The position numbers were made by a program, and so were the translations under genes. 64,000 nt of DNA from Daedaleopsis sinensis (taxonomy: Eukaryota; Basidiomycota; Agaricomycetes; Polyporales; Polyporaceae): NCBI GenBank assembly GCA_033807695.1, contig CM066310.1:744001-808000 (forward strand), in the 5' to 3' direction. The notes below the pieces were generated by a model. The model did no database searches. It worked only from the letters and a program-made list of their open reading frames with translations, and was not told the DNA's origin. Within the stretch, counting starts at the first letter, position 1, and the number at the start of each line of letters is the position of its first letter. This document shows, piece after piece, positions 1 to 13,929 of the stretch.

Positions 1-611
1 GACGACGTGACACTCTTCAAAGTGGTCGACGAGTGCGTGCAGATCGGTGAGGTTGAGACCACAGCAGGTGTAATCGCGACACTGGGATCCATCTAAGCTG
101 ACCGATCCCGCAAATTGGACTCGATGGGGACTCACCAGTTCGTCCTGTCGCTCGATTGTAGCAAGAGCGTTGACTATTGAACCGCGATCACTCTCTATTG
201 ACGAAGACATTTTGCCGAACTTGAACTCGTGGGGACTGCGAAGAGGATGCGTAAGTGGAAGATCATGAGGGAGAAGCGGGGCAGGATGATAAGTATCGAC
301 ATGAGGATCGCAAGAGGTTTGGCACGACTGCGGATGGGGTAGCGTCTTTGGGAAGATCCGCAGGCAGATTGCCAAAGAATGTGCGCGTGCACAGAGAAAG
401 GGACTCACTCTAATGGGCCTAGGAGTTGTCCGGGAGACATGCCAGGGTAGAAACGGCTGCCGTACGAACCCGAGCGAAAGGAAGAGCCGAGTAGATGTCT
501 TGTCAATGAGGACGGTGTAAAGGAGCCGTTCTGACCGGAGAATGAGCCGGAGCCCATTGGGAAATCTTGGGAGTCTGCCGCGGGGAAGGAGATGGGCTGA
601 GCTGTCGCCAT
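1..611 (-). CDS. Sfp1-like C2H2 zinc-finger regulator (5' part, cut by window edge)
   Basis: Partial gene read from ATG 611-609. Exon 1 (409-611) encodes a Ser/Gly/Phe-rich N-terminus ending LLGPL. A phase-2 intron (236-408) joins to PHEFKFGKMSSSIESDRG and then a segment ending IERQDEL. A probable 54-nt in-frame intron (82-135, GTGAGT...CCCAG) leads to CRDYTCCGLNLTDLHALVDH, which continues FEECHVV to the edge. The CxxYxCCGxxLxxLHxLxxHxExxH pattern is the split zinc finger of the Sfp1 family, a nuclear activator of ribosomal-protein and ribosome-biogenesis genes in yeasts. Only the first finger is visible. Because intron 82-135 is a multiple of three, it could be retained without a frameshift. 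The family call rests on the finger motif; target genes are inference. The gene-free 13 kb lies directly upstream. Confidence 0.66.
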
Positions 612-3600
612 TGTGGTCGGGCGAGGAGATGTAAAGTTAGGGGAAGTCGAGTGAGGTCGTGCGAGGGGTCGTTGGGCAAGATGCAAAAATACAGTGGTGG
701 ATGAGGTCTATGTATGCGCGAGCGAGAGGAGAAGGGTCGTCTAAGGAGGAAGGGGCGAGTTGTTCTCGGAGTCGGAGGAGGGGATGGTGAGATCGGCCAA
801 GGGCGAATGGCCATCCGTAATATACGCTCCAGCTCTCTGGCTCCCACCCAAGTCCAGATCAAGCCGCCCCCGTCACCTTCACCCCGATCCCAGACGCCCG
901 TCCAAGCAGGAGCAAACACCGCCAGACGCGGCGCCGGGGGTGTGGCTCCCCGTTCAAACTCAGACGCTGTTCGGCCTTCGGCATCGACCAGTCCCCGAGG
1001 GAGCCGCCGTGAGCGGCCGTGAGCATGCAGCTGCCCACCGGCCGACGCGGGGGCTGGGCAAGGCGGTGCCGCCGACCATGCGCCCCGCGATCTGCAACCG
1101 ACGCCGCGCCTAGAGCGGGCAGCCCGCCAGCCTCGACGGGCCTCCCGCACCGCCTGCGACCCCAGCGTCGCGCCCTGGTTGCACCCTTTGCGGATCCCTC
1201 CCGAGCTCCGCCTCCCGCACCCCTCGCGCGCCCCCTCCGCCTGTCCGCACAGCCCCGGGCATAGCTGCACACAATGCACACGCCCCCCAGCCGCCTGCGA
1301 AGCCGACGTCGCGCTTCCGAGCATTCATTGTCCGCCAACAGTGCCCGGGGGCGCGTGCACGCTCGCGCCGTCCTGCCGTCGACGTCGTGACCACCATCGC
1401 GCGCACCGGGCAGCCTGCGTCGGCTCCCCGGCCCTGGTCCCGAGCCCCGCCTCCCACCGTGATGGACGGCGGAAATGCTGATCTGCGGCGCCCGGCTCGT
1501 GCACTGCGTTCGCACACACCAGATCACCTCCTTGAATTCGTTCTAGTTCGTTCTCCGCATCCGCTTTCCTGCTCCGCTGGTCAGGCTACCACCTGCTAGC
1601 ACCCGTTGCTTGCGTAACCGCCCTCTCGTACAGGCTATAGCAGCAGCTCGCAGTTGCTGGGCCTGCACACCCGTGATGGATCGGAAGGCATGCCGGCGCG
1701 ACTTCCTCGTTTCGTCCCGCTCTGCGTCCCTGGCGTACCCACGCCGCCGTGGTCAGGTATCGCACATCCACGCTGTGGTTAGCTCGTCTGGAACAACACA
1801 CTCGCCATACCCGGCCCAGGGACGTCGGTGGCGCATTCCGACTTTTCCCGCGCACGGGCCCTCCCCCCTCATTAGCCTATACCGCCGCCCCAGTCGGAGG
1901 AAACGACATCCCGCAAGGCTGCTTACCTCTCTGATCGATGATCCCTCTCGTGTCCTTGACAATCGCCCATTCTGCACACTACTTACTTACCACTGGCACT
2001 CGCCAGGCTTTCCAACAGCAACGGGGTTGATCTACAAAGTACTTGCAAGCAGCTGCTGTGTGATCCCGACACTCGACGATCAGGCTGTGCGGCACATGCT
2101 GATCGTGTTTTGGCTTCCGATTGGCACCAAGTAAGTACAGTAAGTGCAACTCCGCCCTGCCTCCGTGTGTCCATCGGAGCCGGCCAGCGGGATGTCCTAA
2201 GTACTCCCGGCGGTTGTCGTCCGGATCAGTCCGCGGACGATCACTTACTGTGCTCACAACAGTGCCTAGTGATTCGTGCGCGTGGACAGTGACACTGACT
2301 AGGGACTAGGGATTCGGGAAGACCGATATGTGCTTGCTTACTAGGTATCGAGTCAACAACCCTCCACGGCGGCGGTAACTACTTAACCTACCAAGAGGCA
2401 CTGTCAGGCAAGTACCCGTGGCACGCCACGCGAGCGATCCCGCTGCACAGTCCGACTACAGATCCCAGATCACGCATAGTAAGTATTGCCAGTGGATGGT
2501 GGCGTCTGCGCCTGCGCTCACGTCCGACTCCCTAGACCTCGCGCCTCGCGTGCCTGTCGCTGGCCAGTGTCAGTGTCAGGAGGTATCAGGACTCAGTTAC
2601 TAGGACTAAGTATCAGGACTTAGTTACTAGGACTAAGTAGTGGCTAGTGCGCACGCGGCGCCACCGTGGCCACGCCGTTGATCTCCTGCAGGCTGCAGCT
2701 GCAGCTGCCGGCGGAGGACGGCGAGCCGCGTCTTCGGAAATTAGAATCGCTACGTTCAGGAGTGTTCGCGCCTCAGCATCAGCTTCAGCCAAGTCCGGGC
2801 GACTCAGGGCGACCCATTCTCAATCTCAATCGGTGTACTACTAGGCACTGATCATGACACTGGCCGCACTGACGTCGCCTCGCGTTGATCCGCCTTCCAT
2901 GGCCATCCCTTGGTCGGCCCCCGTACGTGGGTACCCGTGGGCACTGGGGACAGACAGACTGCTCGAGATGGTCAGAGCTCGCCATATGCATACGTATACA
3001 CGCTCACAGCTCACTACAATGGCAGAGTCAACGTTCAAGTCAGCGTTTCGATGACGCACCAGCTTCCTCAATCTGCGTACGCGTACATGCTACCCACGGA
3101 TCGACATCCCATGGCCACCCACGACTCACCGCCTCTCTCTCTTGTCTTGACGAGGACTGCGCGGAATTGGCCCCCGGGTTGCCGTTGAGGACGGTCTTCT
3201 CCCGGCCGCGGGTTAACACCTTGTTCAAAGTGCCAGTGGGAGCGTACATGCACTTACATGTACTTAAACACGCACCGCTGATTCAGAGCTAGAGGCACAT
3301 ACTTCGTAAGTCACATCATCATCACCCATCATCATGCAACCGTTAACGTTACCATCACTCACTCGCCCACTCGTCGGACTCGCGAGCAGCAGGACCGTCG
3401 CGGACTTGTACTCGGACGCCGGACATCTCCGATCCGCCTCGACGTCGACGACATGTACATCCGCTTTGACTTTCCTGCACCACCTCTTCTTGATCACCTC
3501 TTCTCACCTCTTCTCTCGCTGTTCTCCGACGCCGTCGACTACGTACACCCGCACACCGTCTGCGGGTGTCGCTGCAGACTCCAGAGTCCGGGCCTCCCGT

Positions 3601-6600
3601 GCACTGTTATTGCTTCCTCGTCGGTGCGCACAATATCTAGACGCAGCACCCGCTCGGCGTTCTTGGACTCGCCGACAGCTCGCCAGCTCGCCAGCGACGT
3701 GTGCTTGTGCTTGTGCTTGGGGAATGCCAGCGGTGCACCGGTGTAGGGTGGTGCAGCACCCCGGAGTCGAGAGGCGGCAGCAGAGCCCCGTGGGTCGTAT
3801 ACGTACGCGCGCGTGCTCCATGCGAATCTATCCGTGCACTGTCCGTGCACTACTGCATTTGCGGGTGGACGACTCGGACATGCACCAATGACCGTTACGC
3901 ATATCTCTTTACGATGCCGGTCGTCTCAGCACCCTCAGGCTCGCCCCGGGCCCTCCGGAATCCTCTGCCAATGCCACAGAGCCCCGGGTACGCGTACGCA
4001 TACGTACACCCGCGCGCCCCCACCGGTACCTGCAGGCTGGAGGATGTCCCGGGCCTCCCAGGGCCACGGAGTTCGACTTGGGAGCTCAAGGCAAGGAGCT
4101 GGGGCCTGCTGGAGCGCGCCCGAGTCCGAACGCGTCTACGGTATACGCGCACGAGAAGCTCGGACTCCCGCGGGCGCGGGCGCGGGCTCTCGCGAGCGTC
4201 GAGTGCGATGCCGTCCGGCCGCGGGCTCCTTCATTCAAATTGCGAGCTTCGGTGCTCCGAGTCCAATGCGTCAATGCTCCAACGGCTCCAATGGCTCCAA
4301 CGCGTTAACGAGTCGGGGTCGGCCGCGACTCGGACACGGTTCTGCAAGCTGTGACTCTGAGGCCTGAGGTTCGAAGCTCCAAGTTGTGCTAGCTCCCGTG
4401 CGCAGTACTCACTAGTACTGGCAGCCTTCAGACGCGTGTAAGCATATGCATATGCGTGTCGCGGTTCGACTCCCAGGCGAACCGTGGTGGGTCTGGCCGA
4501 ACGTCACTCGTCGTACTGAACGGCCGGCCAATTTTGGCAGGAGGGGCCATGGGGTGCGCTATTCGCTGTTCGCCCGCCCGTGCGCGAATTCGAGTTCGGA
4601 AGCGTGGGAGGAAGCCTTGACCCCGTACATGCGTTCGCGGAAATTACGCGTGTGCGTATGCCATGCGCAACCCAGAATACTCGGTCGCACAGAGGGGGTC
4701 CTGGCCAGACGGCGCGCTCAACGTAAAGGATCCAACATGCGGCTACGATTGCCCGTCCGCCGTCCACTGTTCTTCCAATCGTGCTCATCGACTCGGATCA
4801 GGGTGTGCTACTTAGTAGCGTACAGAAAGCTCCGTGACAGGTTCCCAGCCATTGTCACTGTTGCCTTTCTTTCAGCGTTCAACGTTCGGCGTTAACTTCA
4901 ACGTTCGTCGTCAAGCTCCCAAGTCGCGACTCAGGTACACACAGAATATGAATGATACGTACGGCGCGCCTTTTCCGGCATCTTCTTTGTTGCCCCGTCC
5001 TCTGCCAGTGGCACGAAACGGAACAAGGCAACGCACACGCTCAAGACCCCGCCTCGGGGCCCGGAGTCTCTTCCCATTCAATACTCATGCGCCAGGATGC
5101 ATGATGCATGATGCATGACCGTGTGTACGTATGTCACTGGTACTACGGGGCGCATGCATGGCGCACGACTGCGACTGCGACTGCGACTCTGGACGCTCCA
5201 GCGGCTTCTCGTCCGACACACTGGCCATGGACTCGTATTGGGCAGGACCCTTAGGCTTGGACGCTGCTGGCTGCTGCTGGACGCCGGACGGGAGGCCCCC
5301 ATCAACTTCGAATTCAACAAGGATCCGCACACCCCCGGACCCTCGGATCGCACGACGCGGATTTGCTGATGGGTGCGTCAGATCCTGCTGCGTACAGATT
5401 TGGAGCCTTTCTCCATATGCATAATGCTGTACATGGCCACACTTACCACGCTTGCTTTGTACGTGGATCCCGGAATGATCCTCGTCGACCTCCGGGTTCG
5501 CGTAGGCTCACTCCAGTCTCCCAGGTCGTCATGGCGCTTTCCGACTTCGAAGATCAAGCGGAGCATTCGCTTCGCCTGGGAGTAAGTATGCGTATGGGCA
5601 GGCCCCAGTTGCAGCTGCCGGTACGGACGCGTGCCACTGCTGAAAGTTGGCTGAAAGAGGGTACGACAGGTCCCTACTGCGTATGTGAACGTTAACACCA
5701 AACCATCTTTACGTGTCTCCAGACTCTACGTAAGCGGCGCGCGCGGTCGGTTGCCGCTTCTTCCGAGTCCCCCAGGATGTACCTCGAAGAATCGACGAGT
5801 CCGAGTCAAGGTTCAACGCAAATCGAGCTGTCAAGGAAGCCGTCGCACGGCATCGTGCATAGTGCATCGTGCATCGTGCACCACGTACCCCAACCTGCCC
5901 TGCCCTGCGGCCCCTCCCAACCTCAACGTTCCGACGTTCCGACGCTCGCACGCCCGCCCAACACAGGTGCGCCCCGTCTCTCTGTACAGTGCACACGCAG
6001 CATCACACAATCTACGCTCATCTGCGTCCGCCTAACGCATAACGACGGGCACGCCACCCGACGGGCCTGCGGCTTCCATTCTGCGAACTCGTGCGAAGCG
6101 GCGGCACTCGCATGTGCACTCGACTCGGAAGCGTAAACGGGGATGCCAGGAATGGGAATGGGAATGGGAGGTCCCCTGCCTCGAAACGGACTTACGACAC
6201 CGTGACGGACCGTGCGCGTGAATGCTGGTACCAGGCCGTGGCCACTGGTCGGCCGGTAGCTGTCTGAAGTCGCGCATGCGCACGCGCACGCGGAAGTATC
6301 GATTCATCCCCGCCCTTGTGCGTCGCAACGCACCCCAGTCGCGTATACCGACGTCGACGTGCGTGCCCGTATTTACGACCACTCGTCTCCCACTGGCGTC
6401 GCGCCTCGTGCAGCCGCTGCCCCGAAGTCTAACTCTCGGCTTGTACTTGTACGTCCTTAGACCGCTGGATCCTCGACTGCCCGGATTCTGGAACTCCCGA
6501 GTTCCAGACTTCCAGACTTCCCGACACGCGGACAACGCGCACCCCGCTCGCCGCCCCGGGCCCCGTCGACCGCTCACCTTCGCATAGTTCGAACCCAAAC

Positions 6601-6999
6601 TCAATCGTAAAACCCAAACCCAAACCCACACCCAAACTCTAGAGGTGGACTTGGACGGCGACTCCTGCATACGCACGATCACGACCCTGGCTCTAGCTGG
6701 CCTGACGAGCAGGCGCACGCTCGCACGCACAAGAGCTACTCTCACGTCAAGCCTGTCGCCGCGCGTACGTACGCGGGATGCACGCCGCCTGCACCTCGTC
6801 GGGTCCGCGTCCATCTTGAACTTCCCAAAGTCTGTTTCGTGCAATGCGCATGCGCGCCGCCAGGCCCGGCATCCGACGTCCTGCAAAGCTTCATCCTCCA
6901 TCGGCACGGGCAACGAACGTCGAAGACACGGTGCTGCCAGTGCGAGCTGGACCTTCCACTGGCAGCGGAAGCCGCCGTGCCGGCATGCTATAGCTCGCG

Positions 7000-7097
7000 G
7001 CTCTGACTCTGCCTCTGACTCTGCCTCTGCCTCTGCCTCTGCCTCTGCCTCTGCCTCTGCCTCTGCCTCTGCCTCTGCCTCTGCCTCTGCCTCTGCC
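7000..7097 (+). repeat. GCCTCT hexanucleotide microsatellite
   Basis: About 15 copies of the hexamer GCCTCT, with a few GACTCT variants at the left end. On the minus strand the run reads as alternating Ala-Glu, which creates a 391-codon open frame (6032-7207) that is otherwise not protein-like. I treat it as a non-coding microsatellite inside the gene-poor interval. Confidence 0.9.
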
Positions 7098-10000
7098 CGA
7101 TGTGACTCGCCAGCTGCAGCTCGCCTCGTGCTTGTGGTCTCCACGCCACGCGCCGCGCGCCTCCCGATCCCGAGTCCCGAGTCCACCTTAGCAGAGTCCG
7201 CGCGCAACCTCCGGATCCCTCAGTACTCAGTACTCAGTACTCAGTCACCGACTGTGGTCCTGGAATGTACCTATACCGAACGCGTCGAGTCCGCGCCTGG
7301 CCAGTGGCCGGTGGTCGCGGAACACGCTCGTCGCTCGCGGTCGCCGCGTTGCGTTGCGCTGCAAGTTCTGACCCCCGCGCGTCCGCGAGTCCGCGAGTCA
7401 GGCCGATGCGCGCAGAGTCCGGGCTTGCGCCAAGCCACAGTGCGTGCAGCGCAACCTGCGGTGCCGGCGTGCACTGTCACTGTCAGAGCCTGTCGGAGTC
7501 TTGTGCGCTCCTGTCCGTCGCAGTGAATTCATTTAGCATCTGCGCTCCCGCACCTGGAGCAGAGTCTAGACAGCCCAAACTTGAAGCTTGAAGCTTGAAG
7601 GCGCCGGGGTCCGCTCCCGCAGGGCCAGGCCCAGGCAGAGTCCGCCCCTCCAATACTTGCTGCATCTCAATACATACCCATGGACTTGCTCGTCGCCCGG
7701 CTCGTTCTCGACGCGGACGTCGCGCACGGATCGGCGCCGGGAGTCGCACGAATCTGATCGAGCCTCAGGTCTCAGGGGCGGGCAACGCCGGGTTGATGGG
7801 GCCCCTTGATGCGGGCCCGCCGTGCCCTGTTTGGACGCAGGGGCCGATCGAGATCGGGCGCATGGAGCTCGGAGGAGGCGCCGAGGGGTGGTCGGGACTG
7901 GTCGGGGATTCGTGAGGGCCTTCCGGGTTTGCCCTTGTGTAATATGTTTCGTCTCGCCTCATCACGAAACTTCGAGCTCGAGTGCGTTGTTCAATGTTCT
8001 GACTGTGACCGTGTGCTAGCAGCTACACTCCCTGTCGCATCTCAGGCTAGCGCAATCTGCACGTCTCGGCGTTGTCGTGAGTAGGACCACCGCGTTTTGA
8101 GTATTCAAAGCTCTATGATAGAGACCCGCCGGCGAGTACGTACTTACAAGAACATTCTCGAGCAGCTGCAGGACGGTCGACCATCAACCTCATGGCCGCG
8201 CACCGCATCGTAATATGAGTTTGCCTACGATTCCCATTCTCGATGAATCACACTCCACGTACACTCCAGCTCGCTCATCCCCGAGTTAGGTCCAAGCTCG
8301 AATTCGTCAACGTTCGCGAAGCACCGGGACAGCCGCAGCTGACAAGCACCGAGGAGTCCTAGTCTATAAGTGACAAGTGACAAGTGGCACCGAAGGAAGC
8401 CCTGCGCAGCACCGCACCGTGCATGCGAAGGAGGAGTCGGACCTCTCCATGGAGCACGTCCTCCCAAACTCCGGTTGCGGGCTGTGCGCGTGTACATAGG
8501 CACGTACGTGTGCCTCGGGCTCGTGTCGTCACGTCCACTCACACTGCAGCGATCATGCCTGCGTTAGGTGAGCAGAACCAGCAGTGAGCACCGTAACGCC
8601 GTAGCGCCCGCACTGCGTCCTTGTACTCATGACGTTGACAGCCTACGTGCAGGCGTCCTGCTCCTAGGCGTCCCGCCGCTGCCCGCTGCCCAGCCGATCC
8701 ATGTGCATTGTGCACTAGTACTGTACAGCAGCGGCGCGCCCCTGCAGTGCGCATCCCGCGAATTGACCGGTCCTGACGCGGACGCGGACTCGGACGCAGG
8801 CATGGACCACGGGCGTGTTGGAGAAACCTAGGATCAACCCAGCCGTGCCCCTCGTCGTCGCACGCGCTCCGGCTCGACGCTCAGGCTGGCTCCTGCGCCA
8901 ACCGTGGCCGGCGACACGCGAGCTCACCAGCGCGCGACGGAATCCGAGGACCGAGGACAGACATCTGACAGCCGGAGCCGGCGGAACACAGTGCACTCGC
9001 ACGCGCCTGCCGCACTGGCATGGTTGCGTCATACCTCCGGTGTCCCTGCGACGCCCCGCGACGTCCGTGTGTATTCCGGACGCAGGATCGTCGGGGCAGC
9101 GATCCCGGAGGCGCGTTCGGTCCACGGCTGCAACCGCAACGGACGTCCTACGCGCGGGCGCCTCGCCTGCCTTTCTCGGCCGGTCATCCGACGTCATCGC
9201 ATACGAGCGCGCGGGGCCCGGGGGCGGACGGGCGGCGGGGGCGAGGAGGGTGCGCCCCCTGCTGACTGAGCAGCCCCTCCGCGCGCGAGGCACGTCGCAC
9301 TCCGGGCCCGCTGCAGCTGCTTCGCTCTTCCGTCGCACCCGACCGGCGATTCGCGCGCGTGCAGGCGCGTCCGGATCCGTTCTTGGCTTACTACGATCGT
9401 CCGCGGGAGCGCCCGGCGTTCGCCGCGCACTGGCACTGGAACCGGTTCGGTGTCTACTCAGCTGCTGCGTCCAGCAGCAGCCCGGCAGCGTGCACATGGA
9501 CTATCTTCGCTGTTCCTCGGCCTCGGGCGGAGGTATGCATTGGTCGCCGCGATTACTCAGCGCAAGGGGCGCGAATGGTATGTCATGCTCCGCAGAGTCG
9601 TTGCCCCGCTGGGCTAACGCATGGCTCTCTCCTTGCGACTCGCAGACACACATACTCCGGGGCGGAGCAGCACTTGCCCGAGGCCGCACGTTTTCCGAGC
9701 TGGCGCGAGTCGCGTATGGCGGAATGTCCCCGACAGTTCTCGATCGAGATTCGACGGACTCGACGACCCACGATCGGCACGGATGCAAACCTTGCTCGAA
9801 CTCGCCGTCGACGTCCGCGTCCTGCAAGTACCGGGTCTGTACTCGTACCTGTACCTGTACCTGTTTGGGACGCATACGTGTGCTCTCTGCCGGTACTGTA
9901 TGTCGTGCTGCGGCACCCAATTGCTCCAGAAGTTCCAAGTTCCAAGTTCCAAGGTCTGTGTTCTATGTTCCGTGTTCCGGGTCTCTCACATCTCACTTGC

Positions 10001-10705
10001 TGACGTTTGCTCGTGTGCAGTCTGGTGCCCTCCACCCGACTGGAGCTTACCAAGAGCATACGCGTCGCTCCTGAAAGAGCTCCGCAGTGCGCATGCGGTC
10101 GACCTGGTGAGTCGTTCGCCCAGGCTACAGCCCCTAAACGTTAACCCAACAACACCCGGTTCTTTCTCCTCCTTTTGGCTACATGACCCGCGTGCACCAC
10201 CACCCTCGTTATTTTCCCTATAGAGCTTTCTGTCATTCATGTTGTTGTCGCGCAGCAGCACCATGGCCACCAATGGCAAGCTTGACTCGCACCCGAACCC
10301 GAATCTGAATCTATCGCCGGGTTCGGGTTCTGGCAGTCCGGGGTCCCTTCTTCCCCGTACCCTCGCCGTACGCGTCTGGATCGGACTTCAGCCGTGCGCG
10401 TAGCCGGTGGACCGTGGACCCTTGTGCCCCGCTCGCCTTCGCTTTCTTGAAGAACGATGAACCGATAAGCCCTGGATGGCCATCCAATCCTGTTGGGGCG
10501 GTACTGCCAGTGGTTCGTGACCGGATGCGCGTGCGTTTCGACTTATACTGTTACAACGTACAATCACAGTGTCCCTGACTCGATCTGGCGGCCCACGTCA
10601 GTCGTGGTCTCAGGCCGCAGGACCCCGATGGATGAGAGTCCGAGTCCGAGTCCGAGTCACGATGCCACTGCATGCCATGCCATACCGAAACCAATGGCAG
10701 GGGGT

Positions 10706-10729
10706 GCGTCCGTCCGTCCGTCCGTCCGG
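10706..10729 (+). repeat. GTCC tetranucleotide microsatellite
   Basis: Five to six GTCC units, followed shortly by a GTTC run (10,738-10,750). It is one of several simple repeats in the gene-poor interval. Confidence 0.8.
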
Positions 10730-13700
10730 TCTTTCATCCGTTCGTTCGTTCGGCGCGCACGCTTCGTGCATACGCTTCATGCAAGCAGGACCCTGCGTAC
10801 GTGGCCCACGGGGTGCAAGATGAACGTTGTCGATGAACATTGCACGTTGCACGGTCGCCGGGATGGCCGACGGCCGACGGTGGTTTTTCCGCGTCCGCTG
10901 CGCCATCTATTCATCCGTGACACGCGTGCGGAACGCGACACGTCGACAGGCTACTGAGGCCTGAGGCCTGAGGCCTGAGCCCGAGAATGGCTGCAGCCTG
11001 CAGCGACCGACCGGGGTCCTCGCGCCACGCACGCTTCACGGTGCACCAGGCAAGACGGCGGCCGGACGTCGCTCACGGTGGTGCAAGATGTGGATGTGGA
11101 TGTGGATGTGGACGAACGTTCACGCGCACGCTCGAACGACCGTCGTTCTCCCGCTCCCCGTCGTGCCCCTGGCCGCTGTCTCCCCCGAAAATAGGCGTAT
11201 TTGCCGGAGACCGTATGCTTATGCGGCCCCGCCCCGCTCGCGGACGTCTGGGTACGAGCACGAGTGCGAGTACGAGGCTACACATCGATCTTCCTTCGCC
11301 CCGCCTCCTCCCCTCGGTTCGACCCGGACGTGTGGCCACGCGGCTGCCCTGAGACCAAGATGCGGGCGACGGTCGACGTGCAGCACGCGGCGCCTCTTCC
11401 CTCCTCAATATCTACTCGCCGTGGTCCTCAGGGCTCAGTACTCAGTGCCGAGCCCGTTTGGCCATGCACGCCGTTCGACAGCTCTACCCCGGGCCATCGT
11501 CCAGTGTTCGCCGCTCGACGTCTCGACGGTCTGAGAAGTTCTGCCTCGCTCGCCCTTCGGGATGTCGAGGGCAGCGAGGGAACCCCTGCGATACCCGCCG
11601 CTTGGGTGATCTCTCATCTCTCATCTCCATCTCCATCTCCATCTCCCATGCGCGACTAGAAGCCCCGCGTGCGCGTGCGTGCTCTGATTCTCGGCAGTGG
11701 GGGAAACATATCCCCAGCCGCCCCCCATGTTGCCCATGTGCTCGTCTCGTCTCGTCTCGTTTCGTTTCGCGCAGCCCTTCTGGCGTCCCGGGCTAGCTGC
11801 GTCGTGGCCGCATGCTGGTGTGTGTGTGTATGCGCTGATGTCTGGTAAGGCTGGGAGCGAAGCAGCCTGCTGAGATAAATATCCTTAGGCTATGAGCACG
11901 GCCGGCTTCCGCAATGTCGCCCGTCGGTGGACTGCCAGTGTTCACCGCTTCCAGGCTCTTCGATTCCGGACGCCGCGTCCATGGTATACCGTATAGGCCA
12001 CGCCCGACAGCTGGATAGCCGCCGTCGACTCAACGTCTTCGAAGGTCGCGGGCAGCGCTGCGTGCCCGGGACCCGGGTGGTTCAAACGTTCAACCGCCCG
12101 GGCTCAACGTTCAACGTTCAACCGTCCTGGTTCAACGTTCAGCGTCCAGACCGAGACGTTCGGAATACTCCCGAGGCCCGGACGCTCCCGCTCGCGCATC
12201 CGCACCGTAGCTCGTGAGTGATGGTCTCCCCGGGCCCGGGCAATTCGGAAGAGGCAGAACTGAGAACGCTGCCAGGACCTACTTACTTGCAACACGCTGT
12301 TCGCAGACGGGATTGTCACTCCGCGATGGGCTCGCGTCGCTCATCATCCACTTACACTATGCCGCCAGTCAGTCTCATGCCAAAGGGACGGACAAGTCTG
12401 CTCACCTGCCACCCGCGGACTGCGACCTCAGGCTCGGACTCGGAGGTCTCTGTTGAGGCCTACTACGATAGGCAGACCGCTCCAGTGACCCTCCCTAGGC
12501 CTGCCCCCCCTCGGGCCCGGGCCGCGACTCCATCAGTCCTGGCCGCCCATCTCCGTCCCCGCTGGACTATTTTCTATTTGACGTATACAGCTGTGCTGTC
12601 GCATCGCTTGTCAACATGTCATCGACAATGCCAGCGACAGCGACAACCACAATGCCAGGGCAGCAAGCCGGGATGTGCACGATCTGCGCACTGCGCTCCC
12701 AGGCACGGGCCCCGGGCCCCGGCCGGGGGTCGAAACGGGTCCGACTCCGTCGCTCGCGCGGACTGACTCGGACGGTGCTGCATGCCTGCGCCGCGGCAGT
12801 GCCATATCCGAGCCAGTGTCTATCAGTGCAAGTGCAGTACAAGCACCCCACGATCATTTCGTGCATTCCATTCCACTGGCATTACATCACATTCCATTCC
12901 ATGCGCACAATGACACCGACAGTAGTACTGACAGGCGTCCGCGTCAGGGAAGTTAACCCGGACACTGCACGATGCACGATGCCAGTGGGCCCCATAGGCG
13001 TACACAAGCTGTCACTGTCACTAGAGTCTGTCGCACGGGCGGGAAGTGGGTGGCGTGTCAATGGTTTCGTCCGTCGCGCGGGTGCGTGCGGGGATGCATT
13101 GGTATTCGTGACAGTCACCTCTTACCTATACTAAGAACGGTGAAACAGCGTACGCTGGCCAGTCAGTCGGTCGAGATTGGAGCCTGTCTTCTCGTCAACA
13201 CATGCATGACTCGCACGCCGTTGTCCAAACGTCTACGGTTCGCGTGCGTATTTGTGTGTGAACGAGCAGCAGGCTGCTTGGACTGGCGCGCCGGGTGTAT
13301 TGTTTGTTTCCCGTCGTCCAATTGAATGTATGGCACTTCGTGTCCCAGTGTGATATCCGCTGAGCACGACGCACAACAGCCTGATAATGGACCGTCAGTT
13401 GGCACTGATTGGCATGCGATAGATATCCATGACTATGCTGACCTGAGGCTGAGCGCGGATGTTCACCGGGACGGTCGCCATGAGAGGACGTCGCGCGCGA
13501 GTAAATGAGGTGACACATAGTGCTCGCGTCACTCAGTCGTATATATCAATACATATCGGAAGCAAAAACACTCGATGCGCAAGCAGAGCGAACGGGAGAC
13601 ACCGGGCAAAGTAAGGAACTTAGAGATGCGCGAAAGAGCGGAAACTGGTAGTACTCCGCCGTGGAATTCTCGAACGGGGGTCAGACGATGCGACAGGGTG

Positions 13701-13929
13701 AGTAGACGAGTGGGTCATTAAGGAAGGCAGGAGAGGAGAGGTAGAACCGGATGCGCGCAGTCGGGAGCGGGGTCAGGTGACGGTGAGAGACCGGGGAGGA
13801 AGGGTCCGTTGGATCCTTGAGGGAGGAGGGAGAGAAGACGTAGTCGCGGGATTGCGGCGACCTCTGGACGAATGCTTCAAGGAAGAGGTGGTAAGAGGCG
13901 GGTCGGGCGACTCTGGTGAAGTTGGCGAA

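Larger units (their letters stand above)
612..13929. other. 13.3 kb interval with no supportable gene, rich in short tandem echoes
   Basis: I found no ORF chain with consistent splice sites and recognisable protein on either strand. The sequence is GC-rich and not transposon-like, but carries many 2-5 copy tandem runs of 5-12 nt words: CAGTACT near 7220, GTTCAAC near 12,110, TTCCAAG near 9930, GAAGCTT near 7583, GAGGCCT near 10,957, GATGTG near 11,088, a dimer around 2590-2640, and (GTCC)n near 10,706. The ORFs inside look like by-products of high GC. Possible roles (long regulatory or non-coding transcript, centromere- or subtelomere-like DNA) cannot be separated by eye. Confidence 0.5.

Noticed and set aside
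82..135. 43-nt intron ending at TTAG (93-135) in the Sfp1-like gene
   Set aside because: It would break the zinc-finger frame. The 54-nt version ending CCCAG keeps it, as does retention.
503..1527. Long minus-strand frames (273 and 222 codons) upstream of the Sfp1-like gene
   Set aside because: They overlap each other and the real first exon in another frame. Arg/Gly/Ala-rich composition reflects GC content.
6032..7207. 391-codon minus-strand frame with a long Ala-Glu run
   Set aside because: Openness comes from the GCCTCT microsatellite and high GC. The flanking composition (Arg/Val/Gly/Ser) is not protein-like and no splice partners exist.
8815..10074. 419-codon plus-strand frame
   Set aside because: Overlapping long frames occur on both strands, as expected in GC-rich DNA. 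There is no domain, and no sensible start or splice structure.
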